From Cololabis saira (lineage: Eukaryota; Chordata; Actinopteri; Beloniformes; Belonidae), in assembly GCF_033807715.1 (NCBI RefSeq), contig NC_084599.1:8778125-8842124 (forward strand): a DNA stretch of 64,000 nucleotides. The letters are read 5' to 3'. Shown in pieces: positions 52,669 to 64,000 of this stretch. The first letter of the stretch is position 1, and the number at the start of each line of letters is the position of its first letter. The notes under the pieces are model-generated. The model had not been told where the DNA came from. It did no database searches and saw nothing but the letters and a program-made list of their open reading frames with translations. The position numbers were made by a program, and so were the translations under genes.

Positions 52669-52795
52669 AAGGCTGATTTATGGTTCCGCGTTAAATCGAC
52701 GCAGAACCTACGTGCACTGTACGTTGCGCGTCGCCGCGTACCCTATGCTGTATGCCCTGCGTAGATTTAACGCAGAACCATAAATCAGCCTTGAG
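52669..52795. mobile_element. Short Harbinger-like MITE (127 bp)
   Basis: AAGGCTGATTTATGGTTCCG at the left and AACCATAAATCAGCCTT at the right; about 40-bp inverted repeats around a GC-rich centre. Related motifs appear at 990-1018 and 9791-9818. Confidence 0.7.
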
Positions 52796-53286
52796 CAGCA
52801 CTGAGGGGAGAGGGGAGGAAGGAGGAGGGAGGGGGAGCGGGGCTGCGGGGCCGTCAGTACCTTCGCACAGGGTGTCTTGATGATTTGCAATTACAAGCTA
52901 AGCATACCGTTAGTTTTTAAACTGTAAAAAGTGGGGGGGACAAAAATCTGATTTTGAAAAGTGGGGGGGACATGTCCCCCCTGTCCCCAGTGGAAATTGC
53001 GCCCATGCATGTAGTGCATAATGTTCCAGTTACTGTGCTGTGGTGTTAAAGACATATTATACCCTTCTTTAACACACTGATCAATTTTAATCAGAAAGAA
53101 ATCAGTCTTAGAAGAGATCTGCTTCATTCATATCTGAGAGAATTGTGCTGGGTCACATGGTGTCATTTAAGCTGATTAGTTAGTTGACAGAGTTGTAGGA
53201 TTTTTGACACTGTCAGAAGATTTGAAAGGAGTGACGCCCTCCCCCAAAGTCACGGACTGTGTGGCGGAGTCACATCCTGGTTAAAC

Positions 53287-53358
53287 AGCAGAGTGGCGCA
53301 GCGGAAGCGTGCTGGGCCCATAACCCAGAGGTCGATGGATCGAAACCATCCTCTGCTA
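53287..53358 (+). tRNA. Initiator tRNA-Met (anticodon CAT)
   Basis: 72 nt starting AGCAGAG pairing with CTCTGCT. Three G-C pairs (GGG/CCC) flank the CAT anticodon loop, and the T loop carries ATCGAAA in place of TTCGAAA; both are marks of eukaryotic initiator tRNA. A TTTTT run about 40 bp downstream may terminate transcription. Confidence 0.96.
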
Positions 53359-53559
53359 CTTAAGACTTGTGAGAGATTAACTGGAATATATCCAGAGCTT
53401 TTTGCAAACAAGAAAGTGGATGTATGAACATACTGCACTGACTGTTGATGAAAATGCATTGCATCAAAATGTTTTTAAAAAATGAGGATAAAAAAAGTAA
53501 TCAGTTGGATTTGAAGATAGGATTTTTTTCATTACGCCCGCCATTTTGAAAGCATGCAA

Positions 53560-53632
53560 GTTTCCGTAGTGTAGTGGTTATCATGTTCACCTAACACGCG
53601 AAAGGTCCCCTGTTCAAAACTGGGTGGAAACA
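53560..53632 (+). pseudogene. Decayed tRNA-Val (anticodon AAC)
   Basis: Reads GTTTCCGTAGTGTAGTGGTT with a TTCACCTAACACGCGAA anticodon arm. Compared with the usual eukaryotic tRNA-Val(AAC) there is an A-C mismatch in the anticodon stem, a T-T mismatch in the T stem, and TTCAAAA for TTCGAAA in the T loop. Likely a pseudogene or weak gene. Confidence 0.7.
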
Positions 53633-54462
53633 TGTATGACTTTGCAATAATATTATTTGGATCTTGGAAAACTACTCCAGTTCTCTTCTTGGTGCTCGGC
53701 ACAGGAAGGCCGACCATCTCTTTCTCGCATTGGGTCTCATGCAGAAATGAATTTCGTTGCAGTTCCACAACTGACCAAAAGCCAGTCATTCTCCATTTAC
53801 CTAATCTTTAAAATGTCCAACTTTACAGGAAAAAAAGAAACATATTACAGATATTTTTTACAGGATTTTTCTCGTCATGCCCGCCATTTTCAAAACATGT
53901 CAGTCACTAGCTCCACCACCAGACCCCAGCAGCATTACCACCACACCCCAATTCCCTCCGGTCTTAATGAAATGTTTATAACATGCTTTGTTCAAAACAC
54001 CACAGTGATACAGTGAAACTGCTCTCCGTTACAGCTGTGTTCATAGCAGCTGGTTTTAAGGGGTGACGTCAACTACTCACCCCCATTCCTGTCATGGTTT
54101 AGGGGGTTTTGTGTTAGGGGTTTAATTTCTCCTCCTGTCTGTCTTGGGTGTCCTTTATTTTCTATTTTAGTTCCTGTTTTAATCTGAAAGTCCATGTCTT
54201 GGTTACTGAAGTTCCAGTTTGAGTCCCCTTGTTCCCTTCTGTCCTGGATCTTCACCCGTCAATATCGGCCATTTCTCAATCATCAAGAAGGGAAGTACGG
54301 ACTTGCCTTCTTGAGAAGGCCGTACTTGTTCAGTAAGTACGAGCTGGAAGAACGTACTTTGGAGGACATGAGGACACATCTCTCTTTCTGCAGTTGTAGG
54401 TTTGTGTTCTTGATGATGTCAGATCTGAGCTAACAGACCGAACGAACGAACGAACGAAGACC
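53633..54462. other. Intergenic, nothing coding recognised
   Basis: Contains a 40-bp partial repeat (about 53861-53901) of the sequence just before the decayed tRNA-Val (about 53518-53559), and a short CGAA repeat at about 54437-54456. Confidence 0.5.
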
Positions 54463-55340
54463 ATGCTTTTTTCAAATGGCAAGCAGCTTCCATCTCACCT
54501 TCCAAGGTTGTTAACTGTTCAGGGGACTGAAATTGAATTGGTCAGTTCTTATAAATATCTAGGCATTCTTATTGATGACAACTTGTCTTTTAAATCTCAT
54601 ATTGATAACCTTGTTTCTAAGCTGAAACTAAAATTAGGTTTCTTTTTTAGGAACAAATCATGTTTTTCATTTCGGGTCCGGAAACATTTGATCACAACCA
54701 CTTTTTTACCCTTGTTGGACTATGGCGATCTGCTTTTTAAGAACGCTCCTGAGCAGTATTTAAAGAAATTAGATACTGTGTATCATTGTGCTTTGCGTTT
54801 TTTCACCGGCTGCAGCTATCAGGTACATCACTGTTTTTTGTTGCCGCTGCCAATTGTCCTTCTTTGCCTGTACGTAGACTCTCCCACTGGCTGATTTTTA
54901 TTTATAAATCCATTTTGGGACGTCTCCCTACATATTTGTGCGTGCAAATGTGTAGAAACGTCAGCCATTATGAACCTGCGCTCACAGAATTTTATTCAAA
55001 TGCAGGTCCCGAGAGCCAGAACTGAACTGGGTAAAAAGGCTGTAAAGTTTTCTGCCCCATCAACCTGGAATGATGCGCAGAAGGACTTGAAATTGGTTGA
55101 TCTAGTATCCTTGGGTAAATTCAAATGCATTTTAAAAGACAGAGAAATTAGCTCTCTCTCGGTTCTTGTGACTGACCCGTTGTGTAAATTTTACTATTGT
55201 TTTACTATTGTTTCCCCGGAATGTGTGACTGACTGTCTGTGTTTGTTTGTATTGTTGTATTGTTTTTATGCTGACATTTTGGCCAGGTCACTCTTGAAAA
55301 GGTTTTAATCTCAATGAGTTTTTTTTACCTGGTTAAATAA
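54463..55340 (+). mobile_element. LINE (L2/CR1-like) 3' part, frameshifted
   Basis: Reads SSYKYLGILIDDNLSFKSHI, then LLDYGDLLFKNAPEQYLKKL and YHCALRFFTG, the thumb region after the reverse transcriptase of fish LINEs. A frameshift near 54840 moves the ORF to another frame (SVRR-like RRLSHWLIFIYKSILGRLPT), and a further shift near 54990 leads to GKKAVKFSAPSTWNDAQKDL, the usual C-terminus. The 3' UTR ends GGTTAAATAAAGG and runs into an AT repeat. Confidence 0.8.
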
Positions 55341-55341
55341 A

Positions 55342-55343
<2 letters not shown>

Positions 55344-55433
<90 letters not shown>
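55344..55433. repeat. (AT)n microsatellite at LINE 3' end
   Basis: About 45 AT units, directly after the LINE tail. The LINE's terminal repeat probably seeded it. Confidence 0.97.
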
Positions 55434-55435
<2 letters not shown>

Positions 55436-56699
55436 CAGGCTAACAGGTACTGACGCTCATGTGGAACTAAGATTTGTTGCCGTTCCTCGACCGACCGCTA
55501 AAGGCCTCAAAACCAAGCCAATGTCCGCTGACTTGTGTTAAAATGTCCATCCTTAGAGCGGAAATAAACATATTTAAGGCCTGGTTCAAAATAACAATTT
55601 TCCTTGAAGGACAATATTATACTTCCATGAAGGGCATTGTTTTTAAAATTGTGTTTACATAGTAATTGGTTAGATCTGTGCTTCAAGACATGAATACATA
55701 TCACATGAGTATTAGAAAACTTTAATCAGGTCAGAGTTAAATGTAAACCATTCATCATTCCTTTAACAAGCTGAGAGTAACCAAATTAGGTTGGAATTCC
55801 CTCCGCAGTCTCGTGTAGCCTCAAAGCACTCGCAAAATAATGTGAATTCTTGGAAACTTGGAAAATGTTAATGTTGACATTTAGAACAGGAAATCTATGC
55901 TGCAGCGTATGCTTTGATGTCGGATTCTCTTATGTAAAAAACAATTCAAGACCCTCCTTGTTCATTCACTTCTAATGAGGGCATCTATTTGGATCGAGTA
56001 ATTAGTTTGCAGATTTTCCCTTGTAGCTACAAACATCCCGGGCTGGAGCCCCTCTCTTTCTCCCAGAGCCTTACGTAACAACATGCACAGGTTTTACTGA
56101 GTGACTTTTGAGCAATACTTCAGCCTTCAACGGTCAGCTGTTTGAAATGATCCACAAAAGAAAAGGAACCAGGCCTGTTTACTATCCTAGTCAATTGTGC
56201 TTATTGTTGCAAGCAGACAATCATGGGCCAAATGTGAAATGGGCTTTCAAGGTTTTTTTATGCAATATCTGCAACATTCTATGGTAAGAATGAGATGAAG
56301 TATTCAGTGGGTGCCAGTCAGTCTGACATAGTTGTGATGATAGTTGTGATAGGCCTGATATGGCTGTGCCTGAAAAAGAAAATAAAAAGGGAAAATGCAA
56401 AGGACATTGTGCAGAAGTTGATTATAATCTACGCATCAGAAGCATCCTGGGATACACTGATGAATAGGAGAGGGAAAGAGCCCGTTTACATTCTTTCAGT
56501 CAAAGCAACATAAACAGCTCAACTTGTTTTGGGTTGTGCGTCTTTTCAAGAGAAATACTCGAAGAAATGACGCCCTTCCTCATTTTTAATTTAGAAAATA
56601 TTTGTCATACTTTGTCACAGTTTGGAAATTAAATATCCAGACTCTTATCCATCCGTTGATCCGTATGTACGTACGTATGTACATACACACATACTTACA
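55434..56699. other. Intergenic, nothing recognised
   Basis: No gene, RNA or element ends identified. Confidence 0.45.
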
Positions 56700-57115
56700 T
56701 ACTTTCAAGGTTATTGAAGCTGGAATTCAGGAGGAAACCTGGAGTTTCTGTCTGGATCCCAAGATGCTGGATCAGGACCTTGGGATATTTTATTGGGGGC
56801 GTTCTAGGAATGAGTTTGGTCCACATTGGTGGTTGCAAGTCAGTTTTATTCCATGTGGGAGTTGGACTCTGCCACAGCTGCCCTTTGTCATGATTGAGTT
56901 TACTGGTGTCGGGATATTTCTTCTTTTCACAGATGGTACGGACCTGTTGGCTTCATCAGGCCCTGATCTTCAGCTCTCTCTGGAGTGGTTTGCAGCCAAG
57001 TGTGAAGGGATGATAATCAGCACCTACAAATCTGACACCAGAGTTCTCAGTTGGAAAAAAGTGGAATGTTGGATGAAGGTGGAATGTCCTCAGCGAAGGC
57101 AAACATGGCACTGAT
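56700..57115 (+). mobile_element. LINE reverse-transcriptase fragment, decayed
   Basis: The + frame near 56930-57090 reads FTDGTDLLASSGPDLQLSLE, then WFAAKCEGMIISTYKSDTRV and LSWKKVEC. This corresponds to the FADDVVLLASS palm motif C and following region of a very common fish LINE. The catalytic ADD is mutated to TDG. The upstream part (56800-56900) resembles the RT segment before the palm in the same element. Confidence 0.75.
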
Positions 57116-57189
57116 CTCTGCAGGAAATTAAAAAAAACCCAAAGAACTGCCAGTGGCTAATGTTTGATTTACACTGCTGGGATCGTTAC

Positions 57190-58335
57190 ATAAGCGCAGC
57201 CTGTAGAAATATGTGAACAACAAACTTCACCCTCCAAGATGTCTGAACATGCTGCTGAAGGTTCTGCTGCGGACCATAAACCAGCGCATGCAGAAACCCT
57301 TTCAGTCCCGGTGCCTGGCCTGGCTGTGGGACAGGAACCCACAACAGTTCCTGCTGCTGCACGAGAACCTCAGCCCAGAGAGCTTCTGTCTGCAAGCAGC
57401 CTGTAGCTGCAGCCCAACATACATGACAACTGTAGCTCCACAGTATGGAGATGAACATCTGATTCTGCATCTTCAGTGATTCAACACATCTCCAAACTCA
57501 AAAAGTGAAGAGGGAGACATCAGCTGTGAGGTTTGGTGAAAGAACCTCTGTAAGAACCTCAATATCACTACAATGAGCTTTGATCAGGATGTCAGAGTGT
57601 GAGTTTAATAAAGCTTCAGGTGCTAAGGAGGTTATAATCAAAGAGATGTAACAGTAGAACAGAGCCTCGATGAAAAAGGTTAAGAGGATGAGTGGATCAC
57701 TTCAAAAACACTTCAAGCAGAAATCAGTCCTGAAAAGAGAAAAAAGAAAGAAGACTGAGACATCTTTAGGACAAAACCAGCAACGTTCAGGCTGAGCTGG
57801 ACCAAGTATTGACCCAGCTGGAAGTCCAACAAGAGTTCTTCAATGAGAAAACATCTTGAGGACTTCTGAAACAACAGCTCACACCTCCAAACATCTGAAA
57901 CAGTAGATTGCCCCTCTGTACAGAGAACTTCAAAAGACGAGTAAGTGACATACAGATGCCATCATTAAAGTCAGCCACCTGGAAGCAGCTCTCAGTGATG
58001 AGCAGACCAGGAAGAAGGAAGGTGAAGCCTGCTTATCCCAGCAAGTAAAGCTCCACACTAAAGGCTGTTCTGGTCCACATGCAGAAGAACTCCAGCAGGA
58101 GCAGGACCCGTCCTGGCTTCTGAATGAGCAGAGTGAAACAGCCTCCAACATGACAGCAGCTGTGATGGAGACACTGCAAAACCTGGAAATCTAGATCCAG
58201 CAGTGGCAAATACGAAAGGCCTGTCGTCTGGAAACATGACCCACCATTAAGGAGGCTCTTGAGGAGAAGGAGGTTGAGAGAACAAGAGCTGAACAGTTTG
58301 GAAAATAAGACGGAGGACACAGCAAACCAGAAATG
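57190..58335 (+). pseudogene. Decayed coiled-coil-like pseudogene (unidentified)
   Basis: Across several frames there are protein-like stretches broken by stops: QAELDQVLTQLEVQQEFFNE near 57790-57850, VSHLEAALSDEQTRKKEGEA near 57970-58030, LLNEQSETASNMTAAVMETL near 58110-58180, and IKEALEEKEVERTRAEQFGK near 58240-58310. The heptad-like composition suggests a coiled-coil protein. Multiple in-frame stops mean it is not functional. I cannot name the parent gene; chance similarity is possible. Confidence 0.4.
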
Positions 58336-60061
58336 AGTGAAGTCAGTCATCCGGGCTGTGTGTGGTACGTGCTGTAAAACACAAACTGATCAAAGTTCTC
58401 ATGTCCTCACTCAGTGCGGTTACATGCACATCTAAATCAAGCTATTGGCAACAACCTAACTAATGATTTAACTGGAGTTTCTGAGAAATCCAAATATACA
58501 TGAGCAAGAAGACAATCGATTATTGAGTGAGGTGCGTTGGACTCTGTAATGCTAGGTGACGCCACACGCACTTTTGTGTTGGTGTTCTTCCAGTTCCTTC
58601 TTTTTTGCTCGTCTTCTCCTACTGTGTTGATGTTCTGGCTTTCACAGTCCCGTCACTTCCAGAAGGAGGAGTCCCGGGGCGGTCACTAGCTCGGCTAAGC
58701 GTGGGTTGGTATACATGCCGGAATAACTTGAATTAGGATGCATTATTGGGCAACAAAAGCTCCATCTCAAGAGCTTCAGTTCGACTACAGCCCGGCTAAG
58801 GTCTATACATGGCCTTTAAAAATTCAATATGGTCAGATTAAGGCAACAATTTGACTTTCTGTTAGTGTATGTAAAGGTACTGAATGAAATGTATGTGTTC
58901 ATCAGGGATCTTGTTTAAGACGTCTCTGTGAATCGAATGCGGTTGATTGATTAATTTAAATCTAATAAAATAGCACTAGTGTTGTAAATAGTAGCCTGAA
59001 TGGTAAAGTAGGATAGAAAGAAACTAATATAGGCCTCTCAAGTATCAATAAAAGACCCTGTTATAACAAAGAATCACGGTTGAGTAGTATTTATCTTAAC
59101 ATATCCAACATACTTTTGTATGTGTGAGGTTCAGCTAGCATGTCTGGAGAGCTGGGATAGAAACATCGAGCATGTTTCTAATGTTCGTATGTATTCCTTT
59201 GTTGAAATAAAGCCCTCTGAATTGCATCTGTGTTTGAAATGCGCTGTATAAATAAAGCTGGTTTCTCTTGATGAGGCAGCTGTCATGCATGAACCGCTGG
59301 CCCTCATAGATTGTTAAGGGAAGCATTCTCCATGTCCAAATCTTACTTTATTTTTTTATTCATTTATTATAATTCACCACTTTCTAGTTCTATTGAAAAC
59401 ACTTAAGTATGCCATGATTCGTCTGCTGCTGAAGATGTTTAATTTAGACTTAAGTTACCATAGGTCAATCTCTTAACTGTCCTTTCCATCTGTGGTTCTG
59501 GAAAAGGTCATCTCATCTCTGCACAGCTGATGCCATTTATGAAAGATAGTCCTGTTTTTAAAAGCCTCCAGTCTGGTTTCGGAGCATTTAATAGACCAGA
59601 GACAGAACTTGTAAAGGTCGTTATTGTCTGATTAAGTTCAAACAGAAGAGACTGCTGGGAATGCTGCAAATCTAAGAGAGATGTTTGACTTAACCTGCTA
59701 ATGATCAGCATGTTTTATTGTCTTGTTTAAAACAAACCTCAAAAATCTAGAAACTTCTTTGAACTGCTGGGTTAAAAAAAAGTCATGTTTTCCCCCTGGC
59801 TACGGTGGCCGACAAGGGCCAAACACCCTGCAACGGCCTAATGCGTCTCAGTTAAGGAAAACGGCTACAAGTACAGAAACGATTCTAATTCACAAACTCA
59901 AAACGAGGTACAAAAAGAGGAACGTGGTGCAAATGAAAAAACGTGCTGCAAAAAACAAAGACAAATGCAGCATCATCAAACGCGCTGCAAATAGAGAAAC
60001 GATGCAAAGCACAAAACGATATAAAACAAGAAACCATCTTCAAAAGAAAAATGCTTCATAA
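58336..60061. other. Intergenic; A-rich quasi-repeat at 59860-60060
   Basis: No gene recognised. GCGCTGTATAAATAAAGCTG near 59239 resembles a LINE/SINE 3' end. From about 59860 a GAAACG/GCTGCAAA-type phrase recurs about every 20 bp on an A-rich background. Confidence 0.45.
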
Positions 60062-60069
60062 CCGGTCAC

Positions 60070-60729
60070 CAGTGTTGCCAACTCCTCAGTAAGGAAAGTA
60101 GTTATTGGCTGTCCCAAAAGTCGCTAGAAGTCTCTAAATGACGTAATCGCCTAATTTGCATAATTGGCAATTTGCATATAACTATAATGGACGCTGTAGG
60201 AGAGAGGAATAACGTCGTGGGAGAGACAAAAGTGAGTAAAAAACACCCTAAATATGTTTAGAACTACAAACGTACAAAATAATTTCAACATTAACAACAT
60301 TTAATGATTTTAATGCTTTGTCTAGATCCACATTACACACATCAGTTTTGTCCTGTATTGTTAAATGTTATAACAGCAAATTTAATCAAAAGATTGTTAT
60401 GTAGGGTGAAATTGCTAGCTCTACATCCAACCCTCCTCCTTTATCCGGGCTTGGGAGCAGCAAAGTGACCCAAAAGAAAAAAGAAACGTTTACATTTACA
60501 TCCCGCTCTGCAAGCCAGCGGCGGCTTTGCGCAAGTGCATTTCATTTGCAGTCTGGACACGGAGTGGTGAGGGTCTCCTCTCTGCTCTGCTCTGCCCACC
60601 AGATAAGTCTCCAATAACACCAGAAAAAGTCGCTAGATTTGTCGCTAGTCGCTTTTTTGAAAAAAAGTCGCTATAGGGGTCTGAAAAGTCGCTAAATCTA
60701 GCGACAAAGTCGCTAAGTTGGCAACACTG
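60070..60729. mobile_element. hAT MITE with perfect target duplication
   Basis: CAGTGTTGCCAACTCCTC at the left, AGTTGGCAACACTG at the right; 8-bp duplication CCGGTCAC (60062-60069, 60730-60737). Subterminal AAGTCGCTA repeats at the right end. 660 bp, no transposase. Confidence 0.9.
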
Positions 60730-61751
60730 CCGGTCACTACAACCGGAAGTGCTCCAAACCTGCAGGGGGCGCAGCTGACTAAACCACAGTGTTTACATCC
60801 ATGGTTTAAACATACAGCGGGAACGGTAATGTGATTTTTATCTGACTATATTTATATACGATGTTTATATCACTGTACAACGCTGCACATTACGAGACGT
60901 TTCTTTATTATATTTTACACCCGACAATACAATGTATTTATACCCGTTTTCCTTTGCAGGGTCACTGGAGTCTGCTGGCTCCTAATCAACTCATTCCTCA
61001 AAGAAATTATTGCACTTAGTTAAAGGCAAAGGCAAGTCCTTCTGATTCTACATAAGCATTTTTTTACTGGATCAAAACGCTATTTCAAATAGAAATTTCA
61101 AGAAAAGTATTTCTCATAAATAGAAAAATTCAGGAAGGTGTCCAATCTTCCCTGGAGTGAATGTCCCAGCCAGTTCGCTGCTGGTTCAGAAAATAAAAAG
61201 CCAGTAGCTACATGCAAAATGTATTATAGGACAGTTTTAAAAATAATAAACAAGCCTGGCTTATTTGGAAGGGTTAGCAAGTTTAAGCTTGTTCGCTCTA
61301 ATAATAAATAATAAATAACGAGAAGCATGGCTTAGATTTGCCAAGACTTGTATTGCAAAGTCTTTGGAGAGACGTCGAGGCTGAGATGATCTTTGATTCA
61401 GATATCTGCTTATTACCTTAGCGACTGATAATGGATGTTATAGGGAGCAGGGAGCATCTAATTCATATGAGCGATATAGTCACCAAAAAAACAGAGGAAG
61501 AGCTGGTTACTTTGATGCTACATTGATGTTTCAACACATTACATGTTTCACTACTTAATTCTGCATTTGGCCATCAAAGTATTGTCAACCATTCCCCTCC
61601 CAGACCAGGCTGTTTTCAGCATGGCAGTGAAAAAGTGGGTAAAATATACACAAAAATGTCCTGGAAATGATCTAAAGTTAATGTGAATTCATGTTTGTTT
61701 GAAATGGTTGGCTGTGGGAAGAACCCAGAATATGAAAACTGCACTATTCTG

Positions 61752-62464
61752 CAGAGGTGTCAAGTAACGAAGTACAAATACTTTGTTACCTTACTTAAGT
61801 AGAAATTTTGGTTATCTATACTTCACTGGAGTAATTATTTTTCAGACGACTTTTTACTTTTACTCCTTACATTTTCACACAATTATCTGTACTTTTTACT
61901 CCTTACATTTTAAAAACAGCCTCGTTACTCTATTTCATTTGGGCCTTTAATAAAAACTATCCAGTTAAATTGCTCCATCCAGATAGAGTGAATTTGGTTG
62001 TGGTTGTTTCAGATGTTCTTGTCCAGTTTTGTTCTTACATCCGTTCCCTCAGATTCCTGCAACTAAACTTGGATGTACATTCCAATAAAGGTTAGGATAA
62101 ATGATAACATGCCTCTGAAGTTTGACTTTTTGCACCATTACAATACTTATAGGCAACTAGTCATCATATCTGCTGCTCTCTGAAACACATGTTAATGCTC
62201 AATAGTACACATATATGGTTCTTTAATATATTTGCATTATACTAAGATACATTCATTTTCAATGGCTTTTGTCCTTATGGGCTTTTTTCCCCCTTACATT
62301 ACTTTAACTTTTATACTTTAAGTAGTTTTGAAACCAGTACTTTTATACTTTTGTCTTGAGTAAAAAACTTGAGTTGATACTTCAACTTGTACAGGAGTAT
62401 TTTTAAACTCTAGTATCTATACTTCTACCTGAGTAATGAATGTGAATACTTTTGACACCTCTGC
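61752..62464. mobile_element. hAT MITE with perfect target duplication
   Basis: CAGAGGTGTCAAGTAACGAA at the left, CTTTTGACACCTCTG at the right; 8-bp duplication CTATTCTG (61744-61751, 62465-62472). Arms rich in TACTTTTACTCC/GAGTAA. 713 bp. Confidence 0.9.
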
Positions 62465-62472
62465 TATTCTGG

Positions 62473-64000
62473 AGATGAAATCATTCAGCAGATGAACTGG
62501 TGACTGCTGGGGATATCAGTGAGGATGTGGTGACATCGGTATCGGGCGTAGGACAGGCTTCCATCAAAGGTTCAGTCCTTCCAAGCAAAAATGGAACATT
62601 GTACACCTCTTCATCATCATCATTTCAAGAAAATGAGAGCCGAAAATGTAAACTGTCATTTGGACCTCTCCAGGATATAATACTGTGGAAAGATTTCAGG
62701 GGTTTTGGTAAATTTCAGGGACATTTCACCGTCTAAAGATGAGGAACACTGCCAGATGCACATGATCCTCAAGCCCTGGAGCAAACTCTCCATGAAAAAC
62801 CATCATTTCATAGTGAACCACGTAGTCACACGGGCTCAGAAGAGGCTCAGAAAGTTGTTGTTCTTCATTGCAGTCGAGTGCTACATCCAGAAATATGACC
62901 TGAAACTGTACTAGCCAGAGAGGAAGCCACATACCAACTGTGTATAAATGCTTCAGAGGTTTCTTGCATGAGCTAATCCCAGAGGGACAGAAAAATGCTG
63001 AACATGTGCTCTCTGCTCAGATGAAGTGGATGTTTTTTTCCTGCTATAAGAAAAAAATGGGTGTCTGGTTCTGAAACGAACCAGTGAAAAGACTTGTACT
63101 TGTGTTGGTATGGAGGTGTGTCAAGGTACAAAGTACATCTGATGCAGATGTGTAAGGGAATCATGCAGACCTTTGTTGTCTGTTCCTGGCAGGTCCATGG
63201 CTGACAGTATCAGTCCTCAATGCAGACTTACTACAGTGTGAGTTCATACGTGTGCTTGACTGGCCTGTCTGCAGTCACACAATTCTTCTGCATGGCTTTT
63301 ATCAAGTTTTGTAGTCACCATTCCTGGTGCTGAAGTCCAGATTTGTATATTTATAGTCCGTTTCAATAGAAATGGTTTATCCTGGAGAGGAAAAGCAGAT
63401 GACAGCCACTGATTGTCAAGTAAATAAAATCTTCGCCAAGACACGTGCTCCTTTTTGGAAAACTTTTTTCAAAAGTATCCTGTTTCCAAATGATTTAAAC
63501 GGGTGATGCAACACGACGGTAAACATGTGTGTGTCTCAACTTTGAGTGTGATGCTGGTGTCAAATTCTGGATTTATTTATATTTTCTAAATGCAATCAAA
63601 GTGGCTCGCGAATACACTTAACGTCATTTAATTTCTAATTGAAATGAATTAAAGATTTAAGTTGCTGTCACATTTTGGATTTGTAAATGCTACATACTGG
63701 TATTAAACGGAAAAAAAAAACAGAAATAGCAAGATCACCCCCTTCAAGTTTAACAAAAAAACTTTATTCAGTGGTGACTGAGGTAAATGGATAAACAAAC
63801 ACAGAGAGGGTTTCATACTTTGTCACCTTGTTTTTTTTTACATAACATCAGAAATAGGGACGTTTACATCTGAACTGAATGGAGTGTCAAGTAATCAGAT
63901 GCTGTAACAGATTGTGTAAAAATGTGTTGACACTCAGTCCCCAAGAGTGTTTCTTTTACGCTCCATTGCTTTCAGACAGGTGCTGTTACTTGAAAAAGAA
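62473..64000. other. Unassigned, no clear gene
   Basis: Open frames at 62500-62736 and 62705-62914 look protein-like in composition but match nothing I know and overlap with stops; a processed pseudogene is possible. The rest shows nothing recognisable. Confidence 0.35.
63763..63768 (-). promoter_or_regulatory. Candidate poly(A) signal of a - strand gene to the right
   Basis: AATAAA on the - strand followed (leftwards) by a GTT/T-rich stretch. If used, a gene would enter the window from the right, with 63769-64000 as 3' UTR. Speculative. Confidence 0.25.

Larger units (their letters stand above)
51324..53007 (-). mobile_element. hAT element with nested insertions and transposase remnant
   Basis: Left end CAAGGGCGAAACTTTAGTTTC-like, right end GAAATTGCGCCCATG; the ends are imperfect inverted repeats. 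An exact 8-bp duplication CATGTAGT flanks it (51316-51323, 53008-53015). Both ends show GTGGGGGGGACA motifs. Inside: a transposase N-terminal piece (51747-51487, - strand), a TIR element about 51980-52549, a GT repeat, and a small Harbinger-like MITE (52669-52795). Confidence 0.75.

Overview
The window is vertebrate nuclear DNA, almost certainly from a teleost fish. It has split genes with GT-AG introns, eukaryotic tRNA genes with internal B boxes, long microsatellites, and a dense load of fish-type transposons (hAT, Harbinger, mariner and TTAA-type non-autonomous elements; L2-like and L1-like LINE fragments). The species cannot be named from the sequence alone.

Left part (1-31.1 kb): the 3' three quarters of rab6b, a Golgi Rab GTPase, on the + strand. 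Six coding exons between 10261 and 28732 encode residues 44-208 of the usual 208-residue protein, ending in the prenylated CSC. I did not find the exons for residues 1-43; they probably lie left of the window, so 1-10260 is intron. The introns and 3' UTR are full of repeats: a TAA-flanked element, a TTAA-flanked element, a hairpin insertion with a 14-bp target duplication, a hAT element containing a ~1 kb CTTT array, two long foldback elements and two copies of a palindromic mariner MITE.

Middle (31.1-40.4 kb): an IS630/mariner-type transposon with a broken transposase, an L1-like fragment, an L2-like fragment, a small two-exon RING-finger gene on the - strand (36908-38270), two - strand tRNA-Pro genes (anticodons TGG and CGG), and a CRE/GC-box/ETS promoter-like region.

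Right centre (40.4-49.5 kb): a complete cep63 gene (centrosomal coiled-coil protein) on the + strand. Fourteen coding exons join in frame to 672 residues. Its introns hold two inverted copies of one hAT MITE, a LINE fragment, and a near-identical copy of a 140-bp polyadenylation-type sequence that also lies downstream of rab6b.

Right end (49.5-64 kb): no intact protein gene recognised. It holds an initiator tRNA-Met gene, a decayed tRNA-Val, a nested 1.7-kb hAT element with a transposase fragment, LINE fragments, a decayed coiled-coil-like pseudogene, and two more hAT MITEs with perfect 8-bp target duplications. A poly(A) signal on the - strand near the right edge may belong to a gene outside the window.

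Rab6b and Cep63 are an ordinary trafficking GTPase and a centriole-duplication factor. I see no operon-like system. The unusual content is the structural effect of the transposons on cep63 (possible circular RNA, a minimal intron expanded by a MITE, a transplanted poly(A) module) and the many palindromic insertions.
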